Shown here: piece after piece, positions 15,401 to 27,300 of the stretch
Layout: each line of letters begins with the position of its first letter
Numbering within the stretch: the first letter of the stretch is position 1
Origin: Pratylenchus scribneri
Taxonomy: Eukaryota > Nematoda > Chromadorea > Rhabditida > Pratylenchidae
Assembly: GCA_030063045.1 (NCBI GenBank)
Contig: JAQSEB010000103.1
Coordinates: 558,001-622,000, forward strand
Length of the DNA stretch: 64,000 nt
Direction: 5' to 3'
Position numbers and translations under genes: made by a program
Notes under the pieces: model-generated
What the model was told of the DNA's origin: nothing
What the model saw: only the letters and a program-made list of their open reading frames with translations
Database searches by the model: none

Positions 15401-16170
15401 TTCGCTACCATCTCCGGGAACACAAAGATGGCTGCTCCCATTTCCATGCCGCAAAACACGTTGCCCAATTCCGCAACCTTCGCCAGGGTCTTTTCCACAA
15501 CCTATAGAAATAAGGAAAATTTCTAACTCGATAATCGCCCCTAGAAACATCGGAATTGTTCGGGTTCGAGTGTGTCCTCGTAACACAAAGCCCCACCCGG
15601 ACAACTGCCAGGCTTTGTGGGCTTGCAACTTAGCCAATCCCCTTTGGCATTGCGCAATTGACGAGTTCCTCTGAAGAATGATTGAAAAGGGAATTACAAG
15701 GGTTCGAAATTTGCATAAATTTCTGATACAGTACTTTGCATTTCATTTCAAATTCAGAAAAAGATAATATTTTCTGGGTAACTTTATGAAAAATTCCCTA
15801 ATGAAAATAATTTCTCCGCTAAATTCCCAAAGCCTTTACAACCCCCACTTTGGACATCCAATCGGTGGTGCCTCCTGATTAAGAGGAAAAATGCAACAAA
15901 TTTTATAAGAATAATGGCAATTAGCGGGAGTGGAACAATCGGCATCTGATGTACATTGTTTTGGTGTATTTTTATAGTCTAAATTAATTGCTTTTATAAT
16001 GTCCCAGTCCAATCAATCGATTTACCCATTTGAGCAATTCCTTCAGGTGAACATGGATCAATTGTTTGGGATTCTGACGCACTAATATGAACTATGCATC
16101 CGTAGGACAACAAAAACACCCATAATAGCTCAGCAAACAATTTAACTCTTGGAATTCGCCGCATTTTCAT
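9470..16170 (-). CDS. Large secreted Lustrin-type cysteine-rich repeat protein
   Basis: One multi-exon gene starting with a signal peptide ([20 protein letters not shown], exon 16170-16026). At least ten modules follow the pattern C-P-x-G...C...C-P-x-G-(F/Y)-x-C...C-C, such as [20 protein letters not shown] at the C-terminus. Placed exons: 15978-15843, 15670-15549, 15501-15331, 14884-14723, 14681-14409, 14367-14183, 13747-13574, 13489-13269 and 13147 onward, continuing to the stop at 9470-9472. Length is roughly 1,100 residues. A frame ending TGT-TAG at 14174 first suggested two genes. The donor GTTTGT at 14182 and acceptor before 13747 restore a complete module in phase, so I read one gene. 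The 13.1-9.7 kb exons were followed by pattern, not all measured. The modules resemble the Lustrin cysteine domain; the function is unknown, perhaps extracellular matrix or cuticle. Confidence 0.75.
10353..10504. mobile_element. Small MITE with matching inverted ends, in an intron
   Basis: About 150 bp bounded by TATTTTTGAAGCCATATAAC on the left and its near inverted copy (GGCCAAGTTATATGGCCTC then A-run and TA) on the right. The TA at both edges fits a TA target duplication, as in Tc1/mariner-type MITEs. It lies between exons of the cysteine-rich gene. Confidence 0.65.
11018..11330 (+). repeat. Dispersed repeat family 2, copy 1 (intronic)
   Basis: About 310 bp, richer in GC than its surroundings. 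It shares an ordered series of blocks with 14930-15205: AAGGGCCTTT, ATTTGTCCTACTGTACC, CACTTTTTGCCTA, CACCCCGTCACC, ATCAAATATTGCCC, GGGCTTAGGC-like and GGTCCACTC. It sits in an intron of the cysteine-rich gene and has no open frame of note. Confidence 0.85.
14930..15205 (+). repeat. Dispersed repeat family 2, copy 2 (intronic)
   Basis: Same block order as copy 1, starting CTAAGGGCCTTTTCTATTTG and ending near AATCTTAGTCCCGG. It sits in the intron between the exons at 15501-15331 and 14884-14723 of the same gene, in the same orientation. The two copies are clearly homologous but diverged by substitutions and small indels. Confidence 0.85.
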
Positions 16171-16609
16171 TGCTATTGATCAAGCCCATGGGCGAAGTTG
16201 GACCATCCAGCAGCAGGAGGTCACTCACAATCAGGCAATATGGCCATTTTCAGATGCCAAAATGATTCATTCCAATTCATATTCAAAGGAATTCTTTGTG
16301 TGAATGATTCGATTAGGATTTCTTGACTGGGAAAAGTCGCAGCAGTGCGCAGGGCTCTTCTTCGATTTGGAGGACACAAATGGCTGCTGCCAGCCGCGGC
16401 CTTTCTAGGCCAATCCCTCGGCTAGAGCCTCAACCAAATCTCGAGTGTCCCCTTATCCTATCCATTGTTAGTACTCTTCTTGGCCATTCAACAATGATGA
16501 TGCTGACTGGAGGATAGATAAGCAATGCAAAGGGAAATTGGTAATTGTTTGTTCTTATGAATGAATGTCTCTGCTGTTTGCAGCGATGCTTCGAAGATAT
16601 CCCTTATAG

Positions 16610-17216
16610 GCAGTGTTGTCCAAACGTCCTCGTCATTCGTCCCGTCCTCGTCTTCGTCCTCGTCTCGTCTCAAAAAAAAAGACGAAAAGACGAGACGAAT
16701 GACGAGGGGTAAAAAAGGCCAAGACGAAAGACGAGACGAATGACGAGGGGTAAAAAAGGCCGAGACGAGAGACGAGACGAATGACGAGGAGTAAAAAAGG
16801 CCGGGACGAGAGACGAGACGAATGACGAGAGGGAAAAGGGGCATGACGAGAAAAAGACGAAAAAATGAACAAAATGACGAAAAAGGACGCAAAAATCAAC
16901 GAAATGACGAGAAAATGACGAAAAAAATTAACAAAATGACGAGAAAAAGACGAAAAATGAGACGATTTTTAACGTTTTTTCGTCTTCGTCCTTGTCTCAG
17001 AGACGAAATGACGAGACGAATGACGAGGGGTAAAAAAGGCCAAGACGAAGGACGAGACGAATGACGAGGGGTAAAAAAGGCCAAGACGAATGACGAGACG
17101 AATGACGAGGGGTAAAAAAGGCCAAGACGAAGGACGAGACGAATGACGAGGGGGTAAAAAAGGCCAAGACGAGGACGAGACGAATGACGAGAAATTTGAC
17201 ATTTGGACAACACTGC
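16610..17216. mobile_element. Non-autonomous element with terminal inverted repeats and satellite core
   Basis: The ends are exact inverted copies, GCAGTGTTGTCCAAA on the left and TTTGGACAACACTGC on the right. They are flanked on both sides by the 6-bp direct repeat TTATAG (16604-16609 and 17217-17222), a likely target-site duplication. The interior is a purine-rich tandem array of GACGAGACGAATGACGAG followed by GGTAAAAAAGGCC. A short inverted segment of the same repeat lies at the left end. The open frames in it only reflect the repeat. Confidence 0.85.
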
Positions 17217-17592
17217 TTATAGGTCAAAAAAAAATTCGGTTCTATGTAAATATTTCTGGATTTGAAAAAAGTTTGACATGTTTTTTATTGATTGATTGGT
17301 TGGTTCTTGGTTTGGTATCCTGGTATATGGTAATGGAATCATTTTTAGAATTTAAATTTTTGATTGGCGTTTTGTTGATTAATCAACAATCGATCGATAA
17401 CGATCGACAAACAAATTTTCTTAAGGTCGAGTTCTTCGAGGTGCGGTCCCATCTAAATCTACTTTTTTCGGAGAAATTTAGAAAAAAAAAAACGAACTAA
17501 CGATCAATAATTATGCTATGCTTTTTTATTTTTCTAAAAAGATCAAAATTTTTAGTTTTTTTTTTGTCGATTTCAAAATACAAAAGCATTTA

Positions 17593-20500
17593 ATGTCTGC
17601 TGAAGACATTATTCAAATTGATAGCGATGAAGGGGAAAATGATGGCCAAACAATTTCGGTATCTGTGATCAAAGAAAAACCCATCGATTTGCAGAAAATC
17701 CTCGGAAATGCAAAGGTTTATATTTTTTTGAAAAGATTAAACAAAATATTTTAAGAAAATGGTTGCGGACGGCTTCAATGGGTCGAATATTCCAACGAAT
17801 CACATTGGCCAGTATAAAAATGAAATGCAAAATCCAGAATTGGCGCTACCTCTACCTCATCGCATGGTAAATTTGGAAAATGAAATCCTAATTTATAAAA
17901 TTTAGAATGGTTTGGTGAAAAAACGCCCACATCCACAAACGATTGTTGCAAATATTCATGAACAAGAAAAGGTATTTTTACCAAATAAAATAGATTTTAA
18001 AATAAACACAATCTAAAAAAAATGTTCCGCAATCTACAATTGATTAATGATCACTAAATAAGAAAGGAAAAAATTTATACTAATTTATTATTGTTTGACA
18101 ATTAATTTCTAAAATATTTTCTCCAATTTAGATCAGTGAGGAGGCCAAAAAAAGAAAAATTGAGCAAATTCTTGCGACTTATTCCATTCCTGTTGCCGGC
18201 GAAGTTGGCCCTTCTACTTCAAATTCCAACAGGAATCACCAACAAAATATTCGAAAAAACAAAACCCCGAACAACAGTGTAAATGAAGTTTTAAAGTGAG
18301 TTCACATTAATTTATTCACTAATATTCAATAATCCTTTTAAGGTTTTGCGACAATTATCTGGTTTCTTCGGAAAGGCGCGGCGCACATTTCAATGTGACC
18401 GAAGAGGATTTTTTAGGCCAATTTGAGGTTCAAAAATAATTAAAATATTTAAATAAATTAACTTTTTAAGTGTTCTTATCAAAATTGTGGAAAATGTTTG
18501 AAGGACAATATTTCACTGATGTGGCACATTTGGGCTCATATTGTACAGCAGAAACCGACTGAGCCGCTGGAAGATATCACAAATGCACAAATTAGCGAGG
18601 AAATTGAAGAAGTGGACGAGGAAGAAGAACGCACGGATTTTAGCCGACTTCTCACCTGTCCGGAATGCCTTTTGACCCAACCAAATCCACATCGAATTCA
18701 ACTCCACTATCATCGGGTGCACAAACGTGATGGATTTTTGGCCAGCAATTCACTGCTGAATTGCAATATTTGTGAATGTGTAATTGCCAAAAAGGACATT
18801 GTCGACCACATAAAAGAGCATCGAATTGTCTACCAAAATGGGAGGGGCGGTGAAAAGACTACGCTGGAAATGCCGTATTCCTGCCGATTCAATGCCAAAA
18901 AATGTCAATTCAGGTTTATCAAAATTTAATATTAATTAAATAATTTATAATTTAAGGACATCCAACCGAATTGCTCTAATTGAACATTTTTGCTCGGCCC
19001 ACAAAGGAACATTCGTTGTGCTTTGCCCATTTTGCCTATTCACATTTTCCATTCCATCGGCTGAACGAAAACGCAGCCGAGTGAGGATGTCCGATTTTAT
19101 GGCACATATTTCAAAACATGATAATGGTAAATTTTAAATTATTTTTGTTTATATTAATTATCAAATTTGAAAAAACTGAAATATTTGCATTATCTGAACC
19201 TAAGTAACCAACTCATTATTGGGGCTATCGCTATAGCACTTCTTTTTTTTTGCTTGAATGCACGTATTAAAATCCGAAAATACCACGTATAGTATTTAGT
19301 ATATAAAAATGTATAAAAAGTTTTTTTTTTCCAAGTCCGAAAAAAACATTTGCCTCCAAGCGGGTTTGAACCTGCGACCTAAATGTTGCAAAATTGAAGG
19401 GTGAAGGGTCCCTCTTTTTAGGTCGAAAATTTTCAAAAAATTTTTTTGTATCTTATCAGAAAATTGAATGGGAAAATATGATTTTAAATATTTTTCTCCA
19501 ATTATTCAGAGAAAACGCTGTTTTGTAACCAATGTGTCACCCGTTTTGCCAAATCCGATTTTCAATTGCACCGGACACATTTCAATTTGCATCATCGTCC
19601 TCCAAATCCAACCGATGACCGCAAATTTCAATTGCCAACCACCAAAGGTAAACCCAAATATTTTTGTACATTTTAATTATCATTTTATTTAGCATTGAAT
19701 GACATAAAAAAAGGCAAAAGCATTGCCATTGGCCACGAATTTGTGAGTCGACTATGTTTGGAGTGCAAAATGGTGATGAAGGACCCGCCGCGCGATCATC
19801 ACAGTCAAGAAACATTGTAAGCTTTATTAAATTTATAAGAGAATTTACTTTGGCCGAAAATCATTGAAAATAGCGAAAAGATAATATAATAGTGGTTCAA
19901 TGGTTTATCCTAGACCACCAAATCTTATATCTTATCAAAAATCAATAGATCTCATCAATACGCATCGATAGGTATATAATTTGGCATGATTTTTGATCAA
20001 AAATTAAGGGTTTTTTAAACCGTTTAAACCATCTTACGGTTTTTGGTAGTAAACCTTTTTTAAACCTACTTATGTTTTTTGGTTCAAAACTAATTTAAAA
20101 TCGGTTAAACCTAATCCAATCATTATTAAACGATACATCTCGTTCTCGAAGAATTCTCGATTGGGTATATGGTTTAGTAGGGCTTTAGATCAAACCATTA
20201 AACACAATCTTTTTGACATTTTCAATATTTCCGTTAAATTTATTAATCCAATTATTTTTTTAGGATTTGCCCAAATGAACATTGCGAATTCATTACAAAT
20301 TGCAAGCGGGCATTTGCCTTCCATCAATTGTTGGGCCAATGCAATCCACAAAATAATCCCCGTTGGCTATTTGGTCGGCCCAAATCCATCATCACCACAA
20401 ATTCCACCAATTCCACATTGGCCATCAATTCAAATTCTGATCAATCTCAGCCAACATTAAAATGTTCAAATTGTCAATTTTCCACCAAAAATGTCCAAAA

Positions 20501-21022
20501 AATGGCCGAACATTCGCTTCAAATGTGTCCAAAAGGCAAAATTCGTTTGGCGAAATTTGGGCCGGAAGAATTGGCTGAACTGCGTATTTTTGAACCAAAC
20601 ACGGAAGAGGAAGAGGAAATTATCAAAAATGAAAAAAATGGAAACGCCGATCATTGCAAAAAGAAGGCAGAACGTCCGGAAGAACAACAACGGGAATGGT
20701 TGGCCGAATTCCTTCCTCCCTCTCGAGTGCAAGGAATGGCCCAGAACATCAAGGCAATGAAATATTTGAAAGAAGAATCAGTGGAAAATGATGAGGAGGA
20801 GAAGGAAATGGACACAGTTATGAACACACTTCAAACATTGAGGTGAGAATGAAGGGAAGAAATCACAATGATTTTGCCAATTTTAGGGGATTTTTAAATA
20901 ATTTATTATATAAATTTAATTTTAGATTGGCTTTGACATCGAATTTGCCATCAATGAACAACAAAACAAATAGTACTACTACGAATGTTGATACTGGAAA
21001 GAAAAGGAAACGGGTGATCTAA
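17593..21022 (+). CDS. Multi-C2H2 zinc-finger nuclear protein
   Basis: Starts MSAEDIIQIDSDEGENDGQ (acidic), ends GKKRKRVI. A Ser/Asn/basic N-terminal part precedes about eight or nine Cys/His pairs resembling degenerate C2H2 fingers. Examples are CSYQNCGKC...HIWAH, CPECLLTQ...HYHRVH, CNICECVI...HIKEH, CPFCLFTF...HISKH, CNQCVTRF...HLHH, CPNEHCEFI...HQLLGQC and CSNCQFST...HSLQMC. An acidic linker and a C-terminal basic stretch (KKRKR) follow, a plausible nuclear localisation signal. The mix of ordinary and irregular fingers recalls large chromatin zinc-finger proteins such as MEP-1 or LIN-13, but I cannot assign orthology. Two introns are enlarged: 19136-19509 (unrelated insertion) and 19816-20262 (MITE family 1). 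Most others are short with regular GT-AG ends. Confidence 0.8.
19348..19400 (-). other. tRNA-like 3' fragment inside an intron
   Basis: On the minus strand the sequence GGTCGCAGGTTCAAACCCGC gives a near-complete T-arm with a B-box. It is followed by TTGGAGGC, like the 3' acceptor half of the tRNA-Thr at 50.7 kb. No D-arm or anticodon arm is visible, so it is a tRNA-derived relic rather than a gene. Confidence 0.5.
19870..20225. mobile_element. MITE family 1 copy, in zinc-finger gene intron
   Basis: Begins GCGAAAAGATAATATAATAG, then GGTTCAATGGTTTATCCTAG. It ends with AAACCATTAAAC...AATCTTTTTG, an imperfect inverted copy of the start. The interior carries AAACCGTTTAAACCATCTTA and TTTTGGTTCAAAACTAATTT. 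It expands one intron to about 450 bp. Confidence 0.85.
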
Positions 21023-22849
21023 ATAGATGATGATAGCAGCACACAAATTTATCCCCATTTGCTAATTTTCATATAATATTGATCAAATTTTACATTCTGG
21101 ACATGGAAAAGAAGAATTCAATATTCAAAATTATAGTACAACCACAATTATCATATTTTCATTTACTCCTCATTCATTTTGTAAAATCACTCATTCAATT
21201 TGCTTTTTTTTCTCATCAATTAATATTCTTTCATATTTAATAATCACTTTTTTTGCATAAATTTACATATTGAATCAAAATCAAATGAATGAGATTTTAG
21301 TTTATTAGGTTGAATTACGGAAAAAACAGAAAATTAAATCAACATTTGTAAATAAATCAAAATGAAACCACCAAATTCTCAGATTCAGTGAAAGCATAAA
21401 TTTTGAATGGGTAGAGTATTTAATATTGGGAAAAAAGCATTGAAAATAGTGAAAAAATTATTGAGATACTTTTAACGGTTCAGTGAATTGTCCTAGACCC
21501 CCCCCCCCCCCCCAACAAACCCTATCCCAAATCGATATATCTCGTCAATACTCAAAAATTTAGGGAATTTAACCATTTGAAGCATTTTTCTGTTTTGGTT
21601 CAAAGCTTAATTGGTTAAACCTAGCCAAGTCATTATCAAACGATGCATTTCGAAGACATCTATCGATAAAACCGCAGAACCGCTAGAATCTCTAACATTT
21701 TAATTGTATTTTTCGCCATTGTAAAGATTTCCAAATTTTGAAGTCCATCCTTGAGAGAAAGGCAATTATTGAAGCAAATTCCACGCAAAGAAAAGCAATG
21801 AAAATGCATAGAAATTTCCCTTAAAACAAATCCACAACAATTCCCTCCACATCGATCCCCACAACCAAAATGCCCTTTGGTGTTTCCCTCACGATAAAGC
21901 TATTCAACAGTCAGTCGCACAATTTCCCTACGCGACTTTTGAGCCCATTCATTCATCCATCGCCGAACCAAGCAGCCAGCCAACCATCCCCTCCTCCACC
22001 AACTTTTTCATATCCACTCTTTTCCCACCAAAGCTTCTTCATGCTGTTGGATATGCGCGAATTCGTGGAGGTGGATTGGACCCTTGTTTTGCCTTTTTCG
22101 TTGTCCTTGTGGGCTTTTCCCTCCTTTCTCCCCTGCGCGACTTTCCACTTTCACCATCGGCGCCACCAACTTTGTGCGGTGGATGCTTTTCTTTTTGACT
22201 GCTTTGGCTTGTGTCGTTGAAATCCCTTTGCAACCAACCACAAGACATTTTCAGCCAAATCCCCTGCATACCTTTCTTCCTCCATAAAGGAAGATATTAG
22301 TTAGCCTCGGGGATTTTGTCATGTGAGGACACTGGTTTGTTTTCATTAATTCGGTTTAATTTTCCCCTACTCGGCGGATATATTCGGCCAATCAGCAGTG
22401 CCTTTGCCTGTTTGCGTTTTATCTACGACGATTTGATTTATTCAACTTCATTCAATCTCTGCTGCGCGCTTTACATTCATTGACAGCCTCAGGGCCTATA
22501 GGAATCAATAAGGAATAGCTAAATATTATGGAGGAGCTAATATTGTTAGTTTATCTGCATATAGGGAAATCTTTTGTTGTTGCCAATCTTCTTGTCCAAC
22601 ACACTTTTGGGATAAAATTCTTTGCCCACGATTATCGCCCATTGTTGTTTTAATTTTTTATTTTTACCATAACCCCCCCCCCCTCAATTTTTTTATTGTT
22701 TCCTTCCTTCCTTTTTCATAGAATTACTCTATTCTTGAGACCCATATGGAAATTATAATTCAAACAGAAACATTTAGAAAATAAAAATCAAAAAATGTAA
22801 GAAAGATATTTATTTAAATTTTTAGTGTCTTTCCATTTTTTTGTTATAA
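21023..22849. other. Intergenic DNA between zinc-finger gene and array 2
   Basis: Apart from the MITE copy at 21440-21705 and a run of 11 C at 22673-22683, I see no gene. The 116-codon frame at 21870-22220 lies in pyrimidine-rich sequence, with overlapping frames on both strands and no recognisable domain. Confidence 0.5.
21440..21705. mobile_element. MITE family 1 copy, downstream of zinc-finger gene
   Basis: Contains AACGGTTCAGTGAATTGTCC then a run of 16 C, and further in the GGTTCAAAGCTTAATTGG block. It ends ACCGCAGAACCGCTAGAATC. It is diverged, but the order of blocks matches the other copies. Confidence 0.7.
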
Positions 22850-23720
22850 TTTTATTAATTCCGCCTGTTCTGATTTTAATAATTCCGCCTGTTCTGATTT
22901 TATTAAATTCCGCCTGTTCTGATTTTATTAAATTCCGCCTGTTCTGGTTTTAATAATTCCGCCTGTTCTGATTTTTAATAATTCCGCCTGTTCTGATTTT
23001 ATTAAATTCCGCCTGTTCTGATTTTAATAATTCCGCCTGTTCTGATTTTATTAAATTCCGCCTGTTCTGATTTTAATAATTCCGCCTGTTCTGATTTTTA
23101 ATAATTCCGCCTGTTCTGATTTTTAATAATTCCGCCTGTTCTGATTTTATTAAATTCCGCCTGTTCTGATTTTAATAATTCCGCCTGTTCTGATTTTTAA
23201 TAATTCCGCCTGTTCTGATTTTAATAATTCCGCCTGTTCTGATTTTAATAATTCCGCCTGTTCTGATTTTTAATAATTCCGCCTGTTCTGATTTTATTAA
23301 ATTCCGCCTGTTCTGATTTTAATAATTCCGCCTGTTCTGATTTTCATAATTCCGCCTGTTCTGATTTTCATAATTCCGCCTGTTCTGATTTTCATAATTC
23401 CGCCTGTTCTGATTTTTAATAATTCCGCCTGTTCTGATTTTATTAAATTCCACCTGTTCTGATTTTAATAATTCCGCCTGTTCTGATTTTTAATAATTCC
23501 GCCTGTTCTGATTTTCATAATTCCGCCTGTTCTGATTTTCATAATTCCGCCTGTTCTGATTTTCATAATTCCGCCTGTTCTGATTTTCATAATTCCGTCT
23601 GTTCTGATTTTAATAATTCCGCCTGTTCCGATTTTAATAATTCCGCCTGTTCTGATTTTAATAATTCCGCCTGTTCTGATTTTATTTAATTCTTCCATTC
23701 TTATTTTATTAATTCCGCCT
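22850..23720 (-). repeat. 24-bp minisatellite array 2 (about 35 units, inverted)
   Basis: Same 24-bp unit as array 1 but in the opposite orientation (CCGCCTGTTCTGATTTTAAT on the + strand). Units alternate among TTTTAATAATT, TTTTTAATAATT, TTTTATTAAATT and TTTTCATAATT variants. Unit lengths therefore drift to 25-26 bp and the open frames are shorter than in array 1. Confidence 0.97.
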
Positions 23721-24378
23721 ATTGAATATTGGCTGAATATATTGTTTTCTTTTTATTAATAATAATTTTTGACGAAGATGGATGGGATGTTTGTTGGTGA
23801 TTGTCATGGATTCAGTTATACATAGTACATACCTAATACCCATGCACATGCATGCTATTCACCAATTGGACAGAACATTAATCCATCCATTCCATCCCAA
23901 TTCCCTCGGTTTTAACCGAAGCAAAAAAGCAGAGGATTCTCCGCATGATTGGCCAATTCCTTGGCCTCCCACTTTTCGCTGATTTATTTTCATTTAGATT
24001 TCTAACTTTGCTGTTTTCACTTTCTTTTTCCAACTTCCTGGGATTCACTTTTAGGATTCGTCCAATCCATTTTGGACCGGTTTTCTTCGCTTCAATCCTC
24101 CGCATTCCTCTGCTGAAGAAGTTAACGGGGAAATGTAGTGGAATGACGGGTAATGGGAAGCTTAAGGCCAAAAAGGAACAACCAATGGGAACAAAAAGGC
24201 TGGTCGATGTTCGATGAGGCATCCATCGAACTTGAAAAGGATTTCCCATAAAAAATTAATTTTATATTGAAAATTTTATAGGACAAAACTTGTCCATTAT
24301 TTACTTTTCCCCTTCAGAACGAATTTATCCTAACCACTTTTAATTATGTCCATGTGAATCCTTTTTTCTCCACAAAAA

Positions 24379-27300
24379 ATGTTCGGTAGAAGATTCTGGC
24401 GTCGTTCAATGGATTCTGATGATTGCAAAAAACAACAATCAAATGGACTGAATGATGACATTGATGATGAACATTTTTTGAGTGAAACTCATTTTGTTCG
24501 TGCATTGAATTGTTTTTTTCGAATTTGGGGAAAGGTCGAATATTTAGAGGAATTTAATGGAATATTCTACATTCAAATTTTAATAGGCAATTGCTCGTCA
24601 TCCTTGGTTATTCATTTTGTCCAGTACACTTTTGACCATCTTTTGCACTTTGCGCATTCCATTCACTCCATTAAGGTCGGTAAAAAAGCATTTGAATGAT
24701 TGTTTAAATAGGAAATATGCCAAAATTGAACAAATTCTCAATACAATTTAAATATTTTTTTATAATTCTCTTATTTTTCCAGCAATGATGTTGCCGATTT
24801 CACACCGTATGGAGCAAGGGCCAGACAAGAAATTGAAGTGACCAAAATTCTTACTTTCCTTAAATCAAATTTATATTCATAGGCCTATGAGGCATTTTTC
24901 TCAAAAAAGGGCGGAGATCCGGTTGTCCTTTTTGTGTTGCTCACAGCAAAAAATGAAGGGGGAAATATGCTGAATATTGATGAACTTGGCGCAGCTGTTC
25001 AAGTCAATTTTAACAAGGGATTGCCCATTCAACTTTCTTTTCCATTTTCAGCTTCTGAACATAATCAATGAACAATTCAAAGTGTGGGATTCAATTGCGA
25101 ATCGGAATTTGTCTTTCATCGATTTTTGTGACAATTTTTGTACAATCAATGAACCAGTTCGGCATTTCCATGTGATAATCACCTCTTTTCCCTAAATATA
25201 TTTTTTGGCTTCTTTTCAGAGTGGTCTTTTGTTGGAACATAATTTTGGCAATTCTTCACTTGAACATATTGACTTGGGTTATCCAATTTCCACCATCCTT
25301 GGCCGTCAAATTCACATGGATCCACACTTTTTTGGTGTTAAAGTTGCAATTGGAGGGCATTCGTCATCAAATGGAACATCTTCTTCATTCGATGAAATGA
25401 TCATTTCCGTGAATGAATTGCGCACTCTTTCACCAAATACTGATCATCAACAAAATGCAGTCATTTTTGAATCTGCATCGGTATGTACGAGGCAGGGGCA
25501 CCTTTTCCAAATATTTTCGTGACATTTTTTTGGGATCATTGGATTGAATATTTATTATTTAAATAGCCTTTTAGAAGAATTGACTTTTCATTCACCCTAA
25601 TTATTTAAAATTGGCCAAACTATTATGGCCATAAATCGATGTTTAAGCTCTACATTTTCAAAATCCTTTCAGTCCCAAATTCCTAACAATATTCGGGCCA
25701 TCAGCCTAGTTGGACTTCATTTTCGAGCTGTTCGGCCTCAGGGCGTTTCAAAGCAACAAATCCAAGATTGGCAGGTACATTCAATATTCATATGCATATT
25801 CATATACATTTATTATTTTTACAGCGTAAAATTGTCAAATTTGTTAGCCAGTCAGTCAACATTATTGCTTATTTATTAATTATTTGTTTTTTTTTCAGTG
25901 AATTCAACAGTCCATTTGTGAATGCTTTCGTCTTAACTGAAACTTTGCTTACCGATGAGGTTGTCCGTGCCGGACTCAGTCTATTGCCTTTCCTTTTAAT
26001 TGGTTTTGTCATCATGGTAAATTTTGGCACATTTATGGGAATAATTCGCCTAAATTCTTTACAATTTTCGCCCTATATCTCATTAATTCGATTTTTTTAT
26101 AAATTCCTTATTAGCCCTTCTCCTCCGTTATATTCTGATTCTGCATTCTCATTCACAGGTTACATTCTCCTCAATAACGATGAGTGTAGCCGCATTTTAT
26201 ATGGGCCAGATGGGCATTCATAAGGTTGACTCATTGAAAGTGAAATACTATCTGCAGATATTAACATTGTTAGATTCTTTTGGCCATTGTGGCCTGTTCT
26301 TGTCCATTCATGGCTTGCGGCACTGCATTGGGCGGAATGTTTTGGTTGGGATTCCGTTTTGGCTCCTTACTTTGTGTTACGCCATTCCTCGTTTTGGCCC
26401 TTGGAGTCGATGATGCTTATTTGATGTTGAATTCATGGCAACGGCTAAGACAAAAGTTCATTTCTTTGTGAATTTGATTATTTTCTTTGATATTCATAGA
26501 ATGGAAGAAGGGCGGCAAAAAGGAAAGAAGGAGGCAGAAGGGCCAACAAATTTGCTGGTACAAAAATTAATGGCTGAAGTGATGGTGGACACCGGTGCAT
26601 CAATAACAATTACGGTTGCTATTTAATATTTGATGGAAATTTGTTTTATTCATTCACAGACTCTGACAAATGTTTTGGCATTTGCAATTGGGGCAGCCAC
26701 ACCAACGCCTGAGGTGCCAAAAATATTATCCAAAATCCATTACATTGTCAGATTCGTCTTTTTTCCATTGGAAATGCTGTGGCCATAACAATTGTTTACA
26801 TTTATCAGTGGACAATTTTTGGCTCTGCAATGGCCATTTTCGGCTGTAATGAATTCCAACAGAGGAAAAAGCCCTCTACCGATCTCTCAAAAGAATGCCA
26901 TCATTCAAATTCGTCGCCATCACCACCGTTGGATTCACCCATCGACGATGTACATTCATCGGGTTCATCTTCTTCTGAAGCGGACAGTGGCATCATTCGG
27001 GGTTCATTCACTTCAGTGAGTCGGGCGAGCAGTCAAAGTAGCCAAGAGGACAATGTGGGAGGCAAATTCCGGTGTACGGTGCATAAATGGTGCACAAAGT
27101 TGGTGAATATAAGAATGATTAAAATAATTGAATTAATTTGAGATTACTCCACTTCTATTGCCGGGCATTGGCAAATTGTTGGGTGGCTTTGGGTGTGTTA
27201 GCACTTTTGGCTGCCTATTTGTACACTTCATTCTATGGGCTTCTCACAATTCGGGCGGAATTGAAGCCGGAACAACTATTTTTGCATTCATCCGAAGTTC

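Noticed and set aside
15490..15560. Non-canonical intron in the cysteine-rich gene
   Set aside because: At first the frame ended in TAG after ..FRCF; using the GT donor at 15548 gives FRCCGKD with a normal GT-AG intron.
16488..17227. Arg/Ser/Phe-rich frames on both strands
   Set aside because: By-products of the GACGA-type satellite inside the inverted-repeat element.
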